From positions 1-28,156 of the forward strand of contig JAGUYV010000034.1 in NCBI GenBank assembly GCA_020061125.1: a stretch of DNA of 28,156 nucleotides. Direction: 5' to 3'. Positions 14,967 through 22,539 of the stretch are shown here, piece by piece (within the stretch, counting starts at the first letter, position 1; the number at the start of each line of letters is the position of its first letter). A program made the position numbers and the translations under genes. This DNA is from a bacterium. Its GTDB lineage: Bacteria; UBP15; UBA6099; DSWB01. A model generated the notes under the pieces. That model was not told where the DNA came from and made no database searches. It saw only the letters and a list, made by a program, of their open reading frames with translations.

Positions 14967-16382
14967 ATGATATTTCGAAAGCTGAAAGTGCTGAACGACG
15001 ACGAAATGCTCAAGATCGTGGAAGGCGCGTTCCGGATCCTGCAAACCACGGGCTGCCGGTTCGAGGACCCCGCATGCATGGACGAACTCGAAGCCATCGG
15101 GTGCTCCGTGGACCGCGATTCCCTTGTGGTAAAGTTCCCGGAGGACGCGATCTTCGACGCCCTGGAATCGGTGCCCTCGGTCACGCCCCCTGACAATCTG
15201 CCCAAGGCGCGCGTGGCCAGCGCCAACAAGGGCTTCCTGCTCGACTACCACACGCGCAAAATGCGCCGCGGCAAGACCGAAGACGCGCGCAAGATCATCA
15301 CCCTGTGCAACAATCTCACCAACATCACCCTGGCCTCGGCCGGCGTGGTGCAGGACGATGTGCACAACGACGCGGTCGAGGTGTTCAACACGGCGCTGCT
15401 GCTCAAGTATTCCGAAAAGCTGTTCAACCAGTGGGTGTACAACACGGACAATGTGCCGTTCGTGCTGGAGATGGGCGAGATTGTCACGGGCGGCGCCGAG
15501 GAGTTGAAGCAATCGAGCCTGCTGAACTACATGCTGAACCCCATCGCGCCGCTCCGGTTCCCGCCAACGCAATTGAAAATGACGCGCCTGTACGCACAGC
15601 GGGATCTGCCCCTGTCCGTGGCGTCCATGACCCAGACCGGGAGCACCGCGCCCGCCACCATGGCCGGCGCGCTCGTGGTGTGCACGGCCGAACTGCTCGC
15701 GGGCCTCGCGTGGATCCATTCCCTGAACAGCAAAAGCCCGGTGGGGCTGGGCGCGCTCACACAGGTGTGCGACCTGCGCACCGGAGCGCAGCTCTACGCG
15801 GGTCCGGAGCAGGCCATCATGTTCCTGGGCATGCACCAGATCATCCGCTATCTCGGCTACACAAGCGGCAACACATCGTTCGAGACCGATTCCTGCGACT
15901 TCGATTTTCAGAACGGATGGGAGAAGGCCCTGTCCGGAGTGTTATGCTGGGCCGCGGGGTTCGACATGTTCGGCCAGGCCGGGTTCCTCATGGACGGGTT
16001 CTCCATGGAGCAACTGGTTCTGGACAACGAGGCTATGGGCATGCTGCAGCGCGTGGGCCAGGGCATGGTGGTGGACGAGGATGCGCTGGCGTTTGATACG
16101 ATCAAGGCCGTGGGGCCAGGCGGCAACTTCCTGGGCGAACGGCACACCATGCTTCACGCGCGCGATTTCTGGCTGCCATCGGTGTTCCCGCGTGTGAGCT
16201 TCGAGCAGTGGCAGAAAGAGGGCGCGCGCCACATCATTGATGTGGCGCACGACAAAGTGGAGCAAATTCTCGCGAACAGCGCCCTGGAACTACAGGTGAG
16301 CGAAGACCAGGCCAGGGCCATTGACGATGTGGTGCGCCGCCGCCTCGCGCAGGTGGGCGGTTCCTGGGAAGGGGTGATCTGA
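14967..16382 (+). CDS. MttB-superfamily corrinoid methyltransferase 1 (non-pyrrolysine)
   Basis: The 471-residue protein belongs to the trimethylamine methyltransferase (MttB/COG5598) family of TIM-barrel enzymes, which move a methyl group from a methylated amine or quaternary amine to a corrinoid protein. Supporting segments are VEGAFRILQTTGCRFEDPAC, LLKYSEKLFNQWVYNT, SMTQTGSTAPATMAGALVV, LNSKSPVGLGALTQVCDLRTG and the C-terminal GNFLGERHTMLHARDFWLPSVF. Length is near the family norm. There is no in-frame TAG, so it lacks the pyrrolysine of true MttB and resembles the MtgB/MtpB/MtcB group that act on betaines or carnitine. AAGGAGG lies 15 nt downstream of the previous stop. The substrate is unknown. 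It is clearly paralogous to the next gene but quite divergent. Confidence 0.9.
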   Translation: MIFRKLKVLNDDEMLKIVEGAFRILQTTGCRFEDPACMDELEAIGCSVDRDSLVVKFPEDAIFDALESVPSVTPPDNLPKARVASANKGFLLDYHTRKMRRGKTEDARKIITLCNNLTNITLASAGVVQDDVHNDAVEVFNTALLLKYSEKLFNQWVYNTDNVPFVLEMGEIVTGGAEELKQSSLLNYMLNPIAPLRFPPTQLKMTRLYAQRDLPLSVASMTQTGSTAPATMAGALVVCTAELLAGLAWIHSLNSKSPVGLGALTQVCDLRTGAQLYAGPEQAIMFLGMHQIIRYLGYTSGNTSFETDSCDFDFQNGWEKALSGVLCWAAGFDMFGQAGFLMDGFSMEQLVLDNEAMGMLQRVGQGMVVDEDALAFDTIKAVGPGGNFLGERHTMLHARDFWLPSVFPRVSFEQWQKEGARHIIDVAHDKVEQILANSALELQVSEDQARAIDDVVRRRLAQVGGSWEGVI

Positions 16383-17786
16383 ATGATTTTCAACCAGCTC
16401 GACATTCTGTCCGAAAATGAAATCGAACGCATTCTGGACACCAGTTACCGGATTCTTGAAGAGGTGGGCCTGCGGTTCGAGTGGGCGCCTGCGCTCGACA
16501 CGCTCGAAGCGCGCGGGTGCATGGTGGATCGCCAGGCCATGCATGTGCGCATGCCGCGCAAACTTGTCGAGGAAGCCGTGGCGGGCATGACGCCCCTGGC
16601 GCGGCCCCAGGATTATCCCAAAATCTTCTGGGCGCCCTGGATCGGCATGAACCTCATCGAGTTCGAAACCAAAACCCGCCGTCCCGGCCGCCTCGACGAT
16701 TGCCGCAACATTGTAAACCTCGTCAACAATCTCGAAAACATTTCCGTCTCCTCAACAGGCGTGGTGCCCCAGGATGTGCCCATCGAGATCGCCGATGTGT
16801 TCATGGCCGAACTGCTCTTCAAGTATTCGGAAAAGATTTTCACCACATGGACATACACCATCGAGACCGGGCGCGACCTGGTGGAGATGGCGCTGGCCGT
16901 GACCGGAGGCGAAGAGGAGTTTCGCAATTCCAAGGTGCTGAACTATCTGGCGGAGCCTGTCACGCCCCTCAAGATGCCGCGGCACATGCTTGAGATCATG
17001 ACCCTGTATGCCCAATACGATCAGCCCATCAACATGGGGTCCATGGTGCAGGTCGGCACCACCGGTCCGGCCACACTGGCCGGGTCCGTGGCCCTGCAGA
17101 TGGCCGAGAACATGGCCGGGCTTGCGTACCTGTACTGCCTCGGTTCCAAATCGCCCGTGGCGCTGGGCGGCCCCATGCAGACCAGCGATATGCGCACGGG
17201 CCGCTGCCTGTATGCCGCACCCGAGCTGTCACTGATTCATCTGGCCCTGGTCGCGTGCGCGCACCACCTTGGCTACATGTCGGGCTGCACCTCGGGACTG
17301 TGCGACGCCAACACCATGGATTTCCAGTGCGGATGGGAGCGCGGCCTGTCCGGCGTGCTGCTCTGGGCCGCAGGCTCGGAAAGCATCGGCATGCGCGGCG
17401 AAATCGGCGGAGGCGAGGGCTTCAGCATGGAGTCCCTGGTGGTGGAAAACGAAATGGGCGGCATGCTGCGCCGCATCAGCGAGGGCATCATCGTGAACGA
17501 CGAGACCCTGGCGCTCGACATCATCGAGAAAGTCGGCATCGGCGGCAACTACCTGTACGAAACCCACAGCGCGCAGCACGCACACGATTTCTGGCAGCCC
17601 GAGGTGTTCAGCCGCAAGCAGTACGCCCAGTTCTGGGAGAATTACAGGCACATCGAGGAGCGCGCGCATGAAAAGGTCGCGCGCATCCTTGACACCAGCG
17701 AACTCTCGCTCCAGGTGGACGAGGATGTGGCCCGCGAGATAGACCGCATCGTCAAAGCGCGCGTGGACAAGCTCAAATCCGCATGA
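16383..17786 (+). CDS. MttB-superfamily corrinoid methyltransferase 2 (non-pyrrolysine)
   Basis: The 467-residue protein is a second MttB homologue. It starts on the base after the stop of the first, with its ribosome site (GAAGGGG) inside that gene. Shared landmarks are LFKYSEKIFTTWTYT, SMVQVGTTGPATLAGSVAL, LGSKSPVALGGPMQTSDMRTG, CGWERGLSGVLLWAAG and GGNYLYETHSAQHAHDFWQP. No in-frame TAG is present. Relative to its partner it differs at several places expected near the active site: CTSGLCDANTMDFQCGWERG here against NTSFETDSCDFDFQNGWEKA there, plus a GEIGGGEGFSMES loop. The two could form a hetero-oligomer or act on two substrates or successive methyl groups (inference). It is followed after 12 nt by the corrinoid protein. 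Confidence 0.9.
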   Translation: MIFNQLDILSENEIERILDTSYRILEEVGLRFEWAPALDTLEARGCMVDRQAMHVRMPRKLVEEAVAGMTPLARPQDYPKIFWAPWIGMNLIEFETKTRRPGRLDDCRNIVNLVNNLENISVSSTGVVPQDVPIEIADVFMAELLFKYSEKIFTTWTYTIETGRDLVEMALAVTGGEEEFRNSKVLNYLAEPVTPLKMPRHMLEIMTLYAQYDQPINMGSMVQVGTTGPATLAGSVALQMAENMAGLAYLYCLGSKSPVALGGPMQTSDMRTGRCLYAAPELSLIHLALVACAHHLGYMSGCTSGLCDANTMDFQCGWERGLSGVLLWAAGSESIGMRGEIGGGEGFSMESLVVENEMGGMLRRISEGIIVNDETLALDIIEKVGIGGNYLYETHSAQHAHDFWQPEVFSRKQYAQFWENYRHIEERAHEKVARILDTSELSLQVDEDVAREIDRIVKARVDKLKSA

Positions 17787-17798
17787 GGAGGCCGCGTC

Positions 17799-18434
17799 AT
17801 GGCTGACTTTGAAGCGTTGAAGAATTCCGTGATTGACATGGACCCGGACCGGGCCGTGGAACTGACGCAGTCCGCGGTGGCTGAAGGCGTTGCGCCCCTG
17901 GACATCGTGAACACGGCGCTGATTCCCGGCATTGATGTCGTGGGCCAGAAGTTCCGCGACTTCGAGTACTTCCTGCCCGAGGTGATCATGGCGGCCAAGG
18001 CGTTCAAGGCCGCGTTCGAGGTGATCCTGCCGCAGTTGAACGAGGCCGGTTACGAGCCTAAGGGCAGGGTGCTGATCGGCACCGTGTCCGGCGACAACCA
18101 CGACATCGGCAAGAACATTGTGATCGCCCTGCTGCAGGGCAGCGGATACGAGGTGCATGACGCGGGCGTGGATGTGTCCGCGCAGCGGTTCGTGGAACTG
18201 GTGCGGGACATCAAGCCGCATGTGGTGGGCATGTCCGCGCTGCTCACCACAACCATGGCCGTGATGCGGGACACCATCGCGGAACTGTCCGGCGCGGGGC
18301 TGCGCGATTCCGTGAAGGTCATCGTGGGCGGCTCGTGCGTGAACCCCGAGTTCGCGCAGAAGATCGGCGCGGACGGTTACGGCGAGGATGCGTCCGAAGC
18401 GGTCAAACTCGTGGATCGCCTGCTCGCGGTGTGA
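17799..18434 (+). CDS. Corrinoid (B12-binding) methyl-carrier protein, MtbC/MetH type
   Basis: The 211-residue protein has the two-part structure of methyl-carrying corrinoid proteins. There is an N-terminal helical cap (about 1-88: ALIPGIDVVGQKF, FEYFLPEVIMAAKAFKAAF) and a C-terminal Rossmann-like B12 domain (about 89-211). The lower-ligand motif is intact: GDNHDIGKNIV with His101 replacing dimethylbenzimidazole, followed by GMSALLTTTM and a late glycine motif (VIVGGSCVN). It should carry the methyl group as methyl-Co(III) between the MttB proteins and the methyl acceptor. GAGGAGG precedes the ATG. It lies directly between the methyltransferases and the homocysteine methyltransferase, which matches its expected place in the pathway. 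No reductive activase (RamA-type) is in the window. Confidence 0.95.
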   Translation: MADFEALKNSVIDMDPDRAVELTQSAVAEGVAPLDIVNTALIPGIDVVGQKFRDFEYFLPEVIMAAKAFKAAFEVILPQLNEAGYEPKGRVLIGTVSGDNHDIGKNIVIALLQGSGYEVHDAGVDVSAQRFVELVRDIKPHVVGMSALLTTTMAVMRDTIAELSGAGLRDSVKVIVGGSCVNPEFAQKIGADGYGEDASEAVKLVDRLLAV

Positions 18435-18487
18435 CCGCCTAATGCGGTTCGGCTTGAGAGCATATTGCGCCACAGGGAGGCATTGCC

Positions 18488-19363
18488 ATGGATTTGCTTT
18501 CACTCCTCAAACAAAAGAAAGTTCTGATTCTCGATGGGGCCACGGGCACGCAGCTTGCGCAGCGCGGCGCGCCCGCGGGCGGCCGCGCAAACATCGAAGC
18601 CCCGGACAAGGTCACGGCCGTGCACAGGGCCTACATTGACGCCGGATCCGACTGCGTGATCACCAACTCCTTTTGCATGAACCGCATTTACATGAAGGCG
18701 AACAGCTTTTCCGTAAGCGTTTCGGACATGAACGCGCGCGCCGCGGAACTGGCGCGAAAAGCCGCAGGAGACCGCGCCCTTGTGCTTGGAGGATTCGGAC
18801 CCACCGGGGAATTGCTCAAGCCCGTGGGCAACATCACCGAAGCGGAGTGCGAGGATGCTTTCGCGGAACAGGCGCGCGCCCTGGCGGACGCGGGAGTGGA
18901 CGCGTTCATCATCGAGACCATGATGGACATGAACGAGGCGGCGTGCGCGGTGCGCGCGTGCAAGCGGAACTTCACCCTGCCCGTGATCGCATCCATGACA
19001 TACGCCACCACGCGCGACGGCGGCCGCACCACCATGGGACACCGCGCAGAGGACTGCGCGCGCATCCTCGCCGCCGCAGGCGCGGACATTTTGTCCTGCA
19101 ACTGCGGCGACCTCGACCCCGCGGAGACCGCCATCATTGTTTCATCCTATAAAAACGCATCGGATCTGCCTGTGCTGGTGGAGCCGAATGCGGGCAAGCC
19201 TGTATTGGACGATAACAACAACGCCGTGTATTCCATGCCGCCCGCGGAATTCGCCCAGGGCGTTCTGGAGTGCATCCGCGCGGGTGCGGCCCTGGCCGGC
19301 GGGTGCTGCGGCACCACGCCTGATCACATCCGCGCCCTGGCTGAACTTGCCGCGTCCCTTTGA
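18488..19363 (+). CDS. Stand-alone homocysteine S-methyltransferase domain protein
   Basis: The 291-residue protein corresponds to the N-terminal homocysteine-binding barrel of MetH, or to MmuM/BHMT. It has ILDGATGTQLAQRG at about 14-27, IETMMDMNEA, and the three zinc-thiolate cysteines that hold and activate homocysteine: Cys206 in NCG and Cys273/Cys274 in GGCCGTTP. It has no methyl-THF, B12 or activation domain of its own, so it must receive its methyl group from a partner; the corrinoid protein encoded 53 nt upstream is the obvious one. The product would be methionine. Similar stand-alone proteins can also use S-methylmethionine or betaine. AGGGAGG lies just upstream of the ATG. The somewhat longer gap before it contains only a weak 5-bp hairpin. 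Confidence 0.92.
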   Translation: MDLLSLLKQKKVLILDGATGTQLAQRGAPAGGRANIEAPDKVTAVHRAYIDAGSDCVITNSFCMNRIYMKANSFSVSVSDMNARAAELARKAAGDRALVLGGFGPTGELLKPVGNITEAECEDAFAEQARALADAGVDAFIIETMMDMNEAACAVRACKRNFTLPVIASMTYATTRDGGRTTMGHRAEDCARILAAAGADILSCNCGDLDPAETAIIVSSYKNASDLPVLVEPNAGKPVLDDNNNAVYSMPPAEFAQGVLECIRAGAALAGGCCGTTPDHIRALAELAASL

Positions 19364-19385
19364 AAACCGCCGGAGGATTGCTCCC

Positions 19386-20576
19386 ATGACCCAGAACAAG
19401 CATTTCGGAACCCGTGTCGTCGGAGGGTGGAAGATGCCGCATCCTTCAACGAGGCCCATCAATCCGCCGCTGTACCAGAGCACATCCTACATCTACGACG
19501 ATCTCGATGCGTACATGGAAGGCGGATCCGAGGCCATGCTCGGACAGGGCGGCCGTTTTTTCTATTCGCGGACCGGCAATCCCACCACGGCCATGTTCGA
19601 GCACAAGATCGCGGAACTCGAGGGCGCTGCGCGCGCCGTGGCATTCGCCAGCGGAATGGCCGCCATCAGCACGGCCCTCCTTGGCCTGCTCAAAACCGGT
19701 GACCGCATCGTGGCACACAGCAAAATGTACAGCGCGTCCGACACCCTGTTCGGCGAGTATCTGCCCCAGTGGGGCATCAAGGTGGATCTTGCGGATCTCA
19801 CGGACCCGCGCCAGTTGAAAAAGGCGCTTTCGCGCCCGGCCAAAGTTCTGTTCATCGAGACGCCCGCCAATCCTCTGGTGGAGATCATTGACATTCCCGA
19901 GGCCGCGAAACTGGCCAAGGCCGCGGGCGCAACCGTGGTGGTGGACAGCACCTGGGCAGGTCCGTATCTCATGAAGCCCCTGGAGCTTGGAGCGGACCTT
20001 GTGGCCGCGAGTTCCACGAAATACATCAGTGGGCATGACGACGCCCTGGGCGGCTATGTGGCCGGCCCCGCGGATCTGGTGGCGCAGGTGGACAACTACA
20101 TGCTCGTGCTGGGCGGGGCCATGAGCCCCACGCACGCGCTCTACACCATGCGCGGCCTGCGCACCCTGCACATCCGCATGGACCGCCACGGCGCCAACGC
20201 GCTCGAAGTCGCACAATTCCTCGAATCGCATCCCAAAATCAAGAAGGTCTGGTATCCCGGACTCAAGAGCCACCCCCAGCACCATGTCGCGAAAAAAATC
20301 ATGACCGGGTGGTCCGGCATGATCGCGTTCTGGGTTCGCGGCGGCGCGGAACAGGCCCGGGCGCTGCTGAACAGCCTCGAAGTGTGCAATGTGGCCGTAA
20401 GCCTGGGCGACGCCTGCACCCTTATCGAACACCCCGCCACCATGACCCACATCACGGTTGACAAAGAGCGCCGGGACCGGCTCGGCATCACGGACAACAT
20501 GATCCGCCTGTCCGTGGGCCTCGAAGATGCGCGCGACCTGGTCCGCGACCTGGACCGGGCGCTCATGCGCATCTGA
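19386..20576 (+). CDS. Cys/Met-metabolism PLP-dependent enzyme (gamma-lyase/synthase type)
   Basis: The 396-residue protein is a trans-sulfuration-type fold-I PLP enzyme. It has YSRTGNPTTAMFEHKIAELEGA (Tyr60-Ser-Arg binding PLP phosphate), AFASGMAAISTALLGLLKTGD, ETPANPL, and the PLP lysine Lys212 in SSTKYISGH. The C-terminus has VAVSLGDACTLIEHP and LSVGLEDARDL. The family includes cystathionine gamma-lyase/synthase, methionine gamma-lyase and O-acylhomoserine sulfhydrylases, which sequence alone does not separate well. The segment where methionine gamma-lyases usually carry a catalytic Cys (after the LYG motif) reads KMYSASDT here, so a classical methionine gamma-lyase is not certain. The start is the ATG at 19386 after GGAGGA; the open frame further upstream is antisense noise. 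It is the last gene of the operon. Confidence 0.93.
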   Translation: MTQNKHFGTRVVGGWKMPHPSTRPINPPLYQSTSYIYDDLDAYMEGGSEAMLGQGGRFFYSRTGNPTTAMFEHKIAELEGAARAVAFASGMAAISTALLGLLKTGDRIVAHSKMYSASDTLFGEYLPQWGIKVDLADLTDPRQLKKALSRPAKVLFIETPANPLVEIIDIPEAAKLAKAAGATVVVDSTWAGPYLMKPLELGADLVAASSTKYISGHDDALGGYVAGPADLVAQVDNYMLVLGGAMSPTHALYTMRGLRTLHIRMDRHGANALEVAQFLESHPKIKKVWYPGLKSHPQHHVAKKIMTGWSGMIAFWVRGGAEQARALLNSLEVCNVAVSLGDACTLIEHPATMTHITVDKERRDRLGITDNMIRLSVGLEDARDLVRDLDRALMRI

Positions 20577-20593
20577 CTCTGTCCGCAGGCTCC

Positions 20594-20642
20594 GACGGAA
20601 ATCCGGGTTTCGATATCCGTCCCGTTTCCGTCAATCCTTTTT
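20594..20642 (+). terminator. Rho-independent terminator of the methyltransferase operon
   Basis: GACGGAAA (20594-20601) and CGGG (20604-20607) pair with CCCGTTTCCGTC (20621-20632). This gives a 12-bp stem with a 2-nt bulge and a 13-nt loop. Five T residues follow at 20638-20642. It begins 18 nt after the last stop of the operon and overlaps the 3' end of the convergent GH98-like gene. Confidence 0.65.
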
Positions 20643-22430
20643 CCAGTCTATTTCGATATCCATGGTCCCGTTGTGATCGAGGATAAGTTTCAGCTCACCC
20701 GGTTCCCATTCGGATTTCAGCCGGCCCAGTTTGCCGGCAACCAAGCGCACTTCGGGGCGCTCTCCTTGCAGTCCGAGCAGTTCAATCACGGTCGTGCGTA
20801 TTGTGGAGTCCGTGGGGTTTGAAATGTATTTGTTCAACACATAATCGCAGTATTGTTCGTTGTTGAGGTATTGGTTGTCCCAGACATCGGCGTCGCTGTC
20901 TATCCGGTAGTTGCTGATGTGCAGGGAAACGCCGCCTGGTCTCTGGCGGAGAATTCCGAAGGTGTGCGGGGGCAGGCTTCCGGCCGCCCGCAGATCCTGG
21001 CGGTCCGAGAGCTGGAAGTCGAATCCGGCTGTTGTGTTCGAGTTTTCATTCGGGTTCGCGAAAAGCCATGCGGCGCCGTTGTTCACAAACCATGCACCGC
21101 CCGATCCCGCGGCAGGATAGAGATTGTCAAAAAAGATTTTTTTGGCCTCGGGATTCACCAGGTTGTCCTTGTAAAACTCGTCGTCTATCACAGTGGGGAA
21201 CAATGCGTTTGCGGACTCATCGGCGAGCATGGGTATGATGGGGATGAAATAGTAGCGGCCCGTGGAAGGCAGCCATTCATAGTGAGTGCTGTTCTCCGGG
21301 CCGTAAAGAGCGGTGAACAGGTGGTCCTCGCGAAGTGTGCGGGGCGCGGCCTGGGAAGGGCGGTATGCGGCTTTGATTCTGGCACGCACCGCATCGCGAT
21401 CAGGGATGAGCTTGTGCTGAATTATCTGGCGGATGAGCGGCAGAATGACATTGTCAAAAGCCGGGGTTGTCCTGGAGCCGTCGCAGGACGAATAGCCCTG
21501 GAAAAAAGCCTCCAGAGAAAACAGGGATGCGCCGCCGGATGCGGCGACAAGCCACTCGATGCCGTATAGCGCGTCCGGATACGAGAACACGGATTTCCAG
21601 GGCTGGGCGCTCCGGTGAGGGGCCATGGATGGTTTGTAGAGCTGCTCGAATCCTCCTTCCCACCACAACCAGCCTTCGCTGTGAACGCCCCAGGCGGCGG
21701 TTGTGCCGGTCACCCAGAAACCCAGGACTGCCGCGTCCGATGTGAAGCGGCGGCCGCTCCCATTGTGCTTGTGCGTTAGAATGACATGCGCCCCATATTT
21801 GCGTATGGCTTCGAAAAGCGCGGGTTCGGCCCCGGCTTTGACGAACACATGGGGGGCCTTGGGAAACGGCGCGTCCCAGCTCATGTCCTGCCAGATGAAG
21901 TACCCGCCGTGTGTTGCGGCCACTTCCATGTATCTCGTCATCTTTTCCATGAACGCGGCGTCAAGGTTGGCGCCGGTCAATCCTCCCGTGGCGCTGATTT
22001 CGGAAATGTTCAGCCCGATCACATTCGGGTACTTGTCGAAAAGTCCGGCCCAGTATTCCATGGGAGTGTCGTTCGTGCTGTTGAATCCTTCCGTTTCGAT
22101 GATTGCTGGCGCGTTGAGTTTTTGCGCCATGTCCAGAACAGACTCAATCCACGCGCGCGTTTCCGGGGAATCCGATTTCATGGGGTTCACATGCACGCCG
22201 AAATACGGCTTCACATCTTCCGGAAGATTTTTCCAGAAGTTTTCCAGTTGGGACGGGTTCGCTCCATTGTAGACGCTGCTGTAAACAAAAAGGGGATTCT
22301 CGTTGTTGATTGGGCGGCGCAGAATAGTGTGCGCCTGTTGTGCCGATGCGGTGAACGAAAACAAGAGCAGGACGGCCGCTGTCGCAAGACTTGTGAGAAA
22401 TCGCGCCCCTCTTGTGCAGAATCCGGTCAT
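20631..22430 (-). CDS. Secreted glycoside hydrolase, GH98-like
   Basis: The 599-residue protein has a signal peptide (hydrophobic about 14-27, ASA-QQ). The mature part begins HTILRRPINNENPLFVYSSV. It continues with a barrel containing LPEDVKPYFGVHVNP, WIESVLDMAQKLNAPAIIETEGF, KYPNVIGLNISEIS and GGYFIWQDMSWDAP, a layout matching GH98, a family of endo-beta-galactosidases acting on glycans such as blood-group antigens. Glu residues in the IETEG and NISE strands are candidate acidic catalytic residues, not assigned with certainty. The C-terminal part (about 430-599) is beta-rich, resembling the GH98 C-terminal domain. There is no recognisable separate carbohydrate-binding module. The start at 22430 has AGGAGAG 6-7 nt upstream; the in-frame extension to 22538 has no support. 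It is convergent with the methyltransferase operon. Confidence 0.75.
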   Translation of the reverse strand: MTGFCTRGARFLTSLATAAVLLLFSFTASAQQAHTILRRPINNENPLFVYSSVYNGANPSQLENFWKNLPEDVKPYFGVHVNPMKSDSPETRAWIESVLDMAQKLNAPAIIETEGFNSTNDTPMEYWAGLFDKYPNVIGLNISEISATGGLTGANLDAAFMEKMTRYMEVAATHGGYFIWQDMSWDAPFPKAPHVFVKAGAEPALFEAIRKYGAHVILTHKHNGSGRRFTSDAAVLGFWVTGTTAAWGVHSEGWLWWEGGFEQLYKPSMAPHRSAQPWKSVFSYPDALYGIEWLVAASGGASLFSLEAFFQGYSSCDGSRTTPAFDNVILPLIRQIIQHKLIPDRDAVRARIKAAYRPSQAAPRTLREDHLFTALYGPENSTHYEWLPSTGRYYFIPIIPMLADESANALFPTVIDDEFYKDNLVNPEAKKIFFDNLYPAAGSGGAWFVNNGAAWLFANPNENSNTTAGFDFQLSDRQDLRAAGSLPPHTFGILRQRPGGVSLHISNYRIDSDADVWDNQYLNNEQYCDYVLNKYISNPTDSTIRTTVIELLGLQGERPEVRLVAGKLGRLKSEWEPGELKLILDHNGTMDIEIDWKKD

Positions 22431-22460
22431 TCTTTGCTCTCCTCTCATCAAATGAAGACA

Positions 22461-22469
22461 AATATACCA
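22461..22469 (-). promoter_or_regulatory. Extended -10 element for the GH98-like gene
   Basis: On the minus strand, TGGTATATT (22469-22461) fits an extended -10 in an AT-rich stretch about 30 nt before the ATG. No good -35 is seen. Confidence 0.35.
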
Positions 22470-22539
22470 TATTTTACGAATAATGCTATCGCCGTTTCGA
22501 GCGCGGCGGGCTATGCTATGCAGGACGGAGCGGCGCATC

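Noticed and set aside
12615-15836. 1073-codon open frame on the minus strand
   Set aside because: It is antisense to the TetR, CGDB/SCP2-like and MttB genes, which have clear families and ribosome sites. The translated sequence is His/Arg/Ala-rich without domains, typical of shadows in GC-rich DNA.
14967-17786. Pyrrolysine-containing MttB genes
   Set aside because: Both frames run full length without an internal TAG, and TAG ends ordinary genes in this window (4313 and 9585, minus strand).
18435-18487. Hairpin ACCGC-CTAAT-GCGGT between the corrinoid and homocysteine methyltransferase genes as a terminator
   Set aside because: The stem is only 5 bp with no T-run, and the next gene has a strong ribosome site close behind; it is probably chance.
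17229-18503. 424-codon open frame on the minus strand
   Set aside because: Antisense to the second MttB gene and the corrinoid gene; low-complexity product with no motif.
19446-20450. 334-codon open frame on the minus strand
   Set aside because: Antisense to the PLP enzyme, which has intact catalytic residues; no ribosome site or domain.
19386-20576. Firm naming as methionine gamma-lyase (megL)
   Set aside because: The usual catalytic Cys segment is not found; cystathionine gamma-lyase/synthase or sulfhydrylase functions fit equally well.
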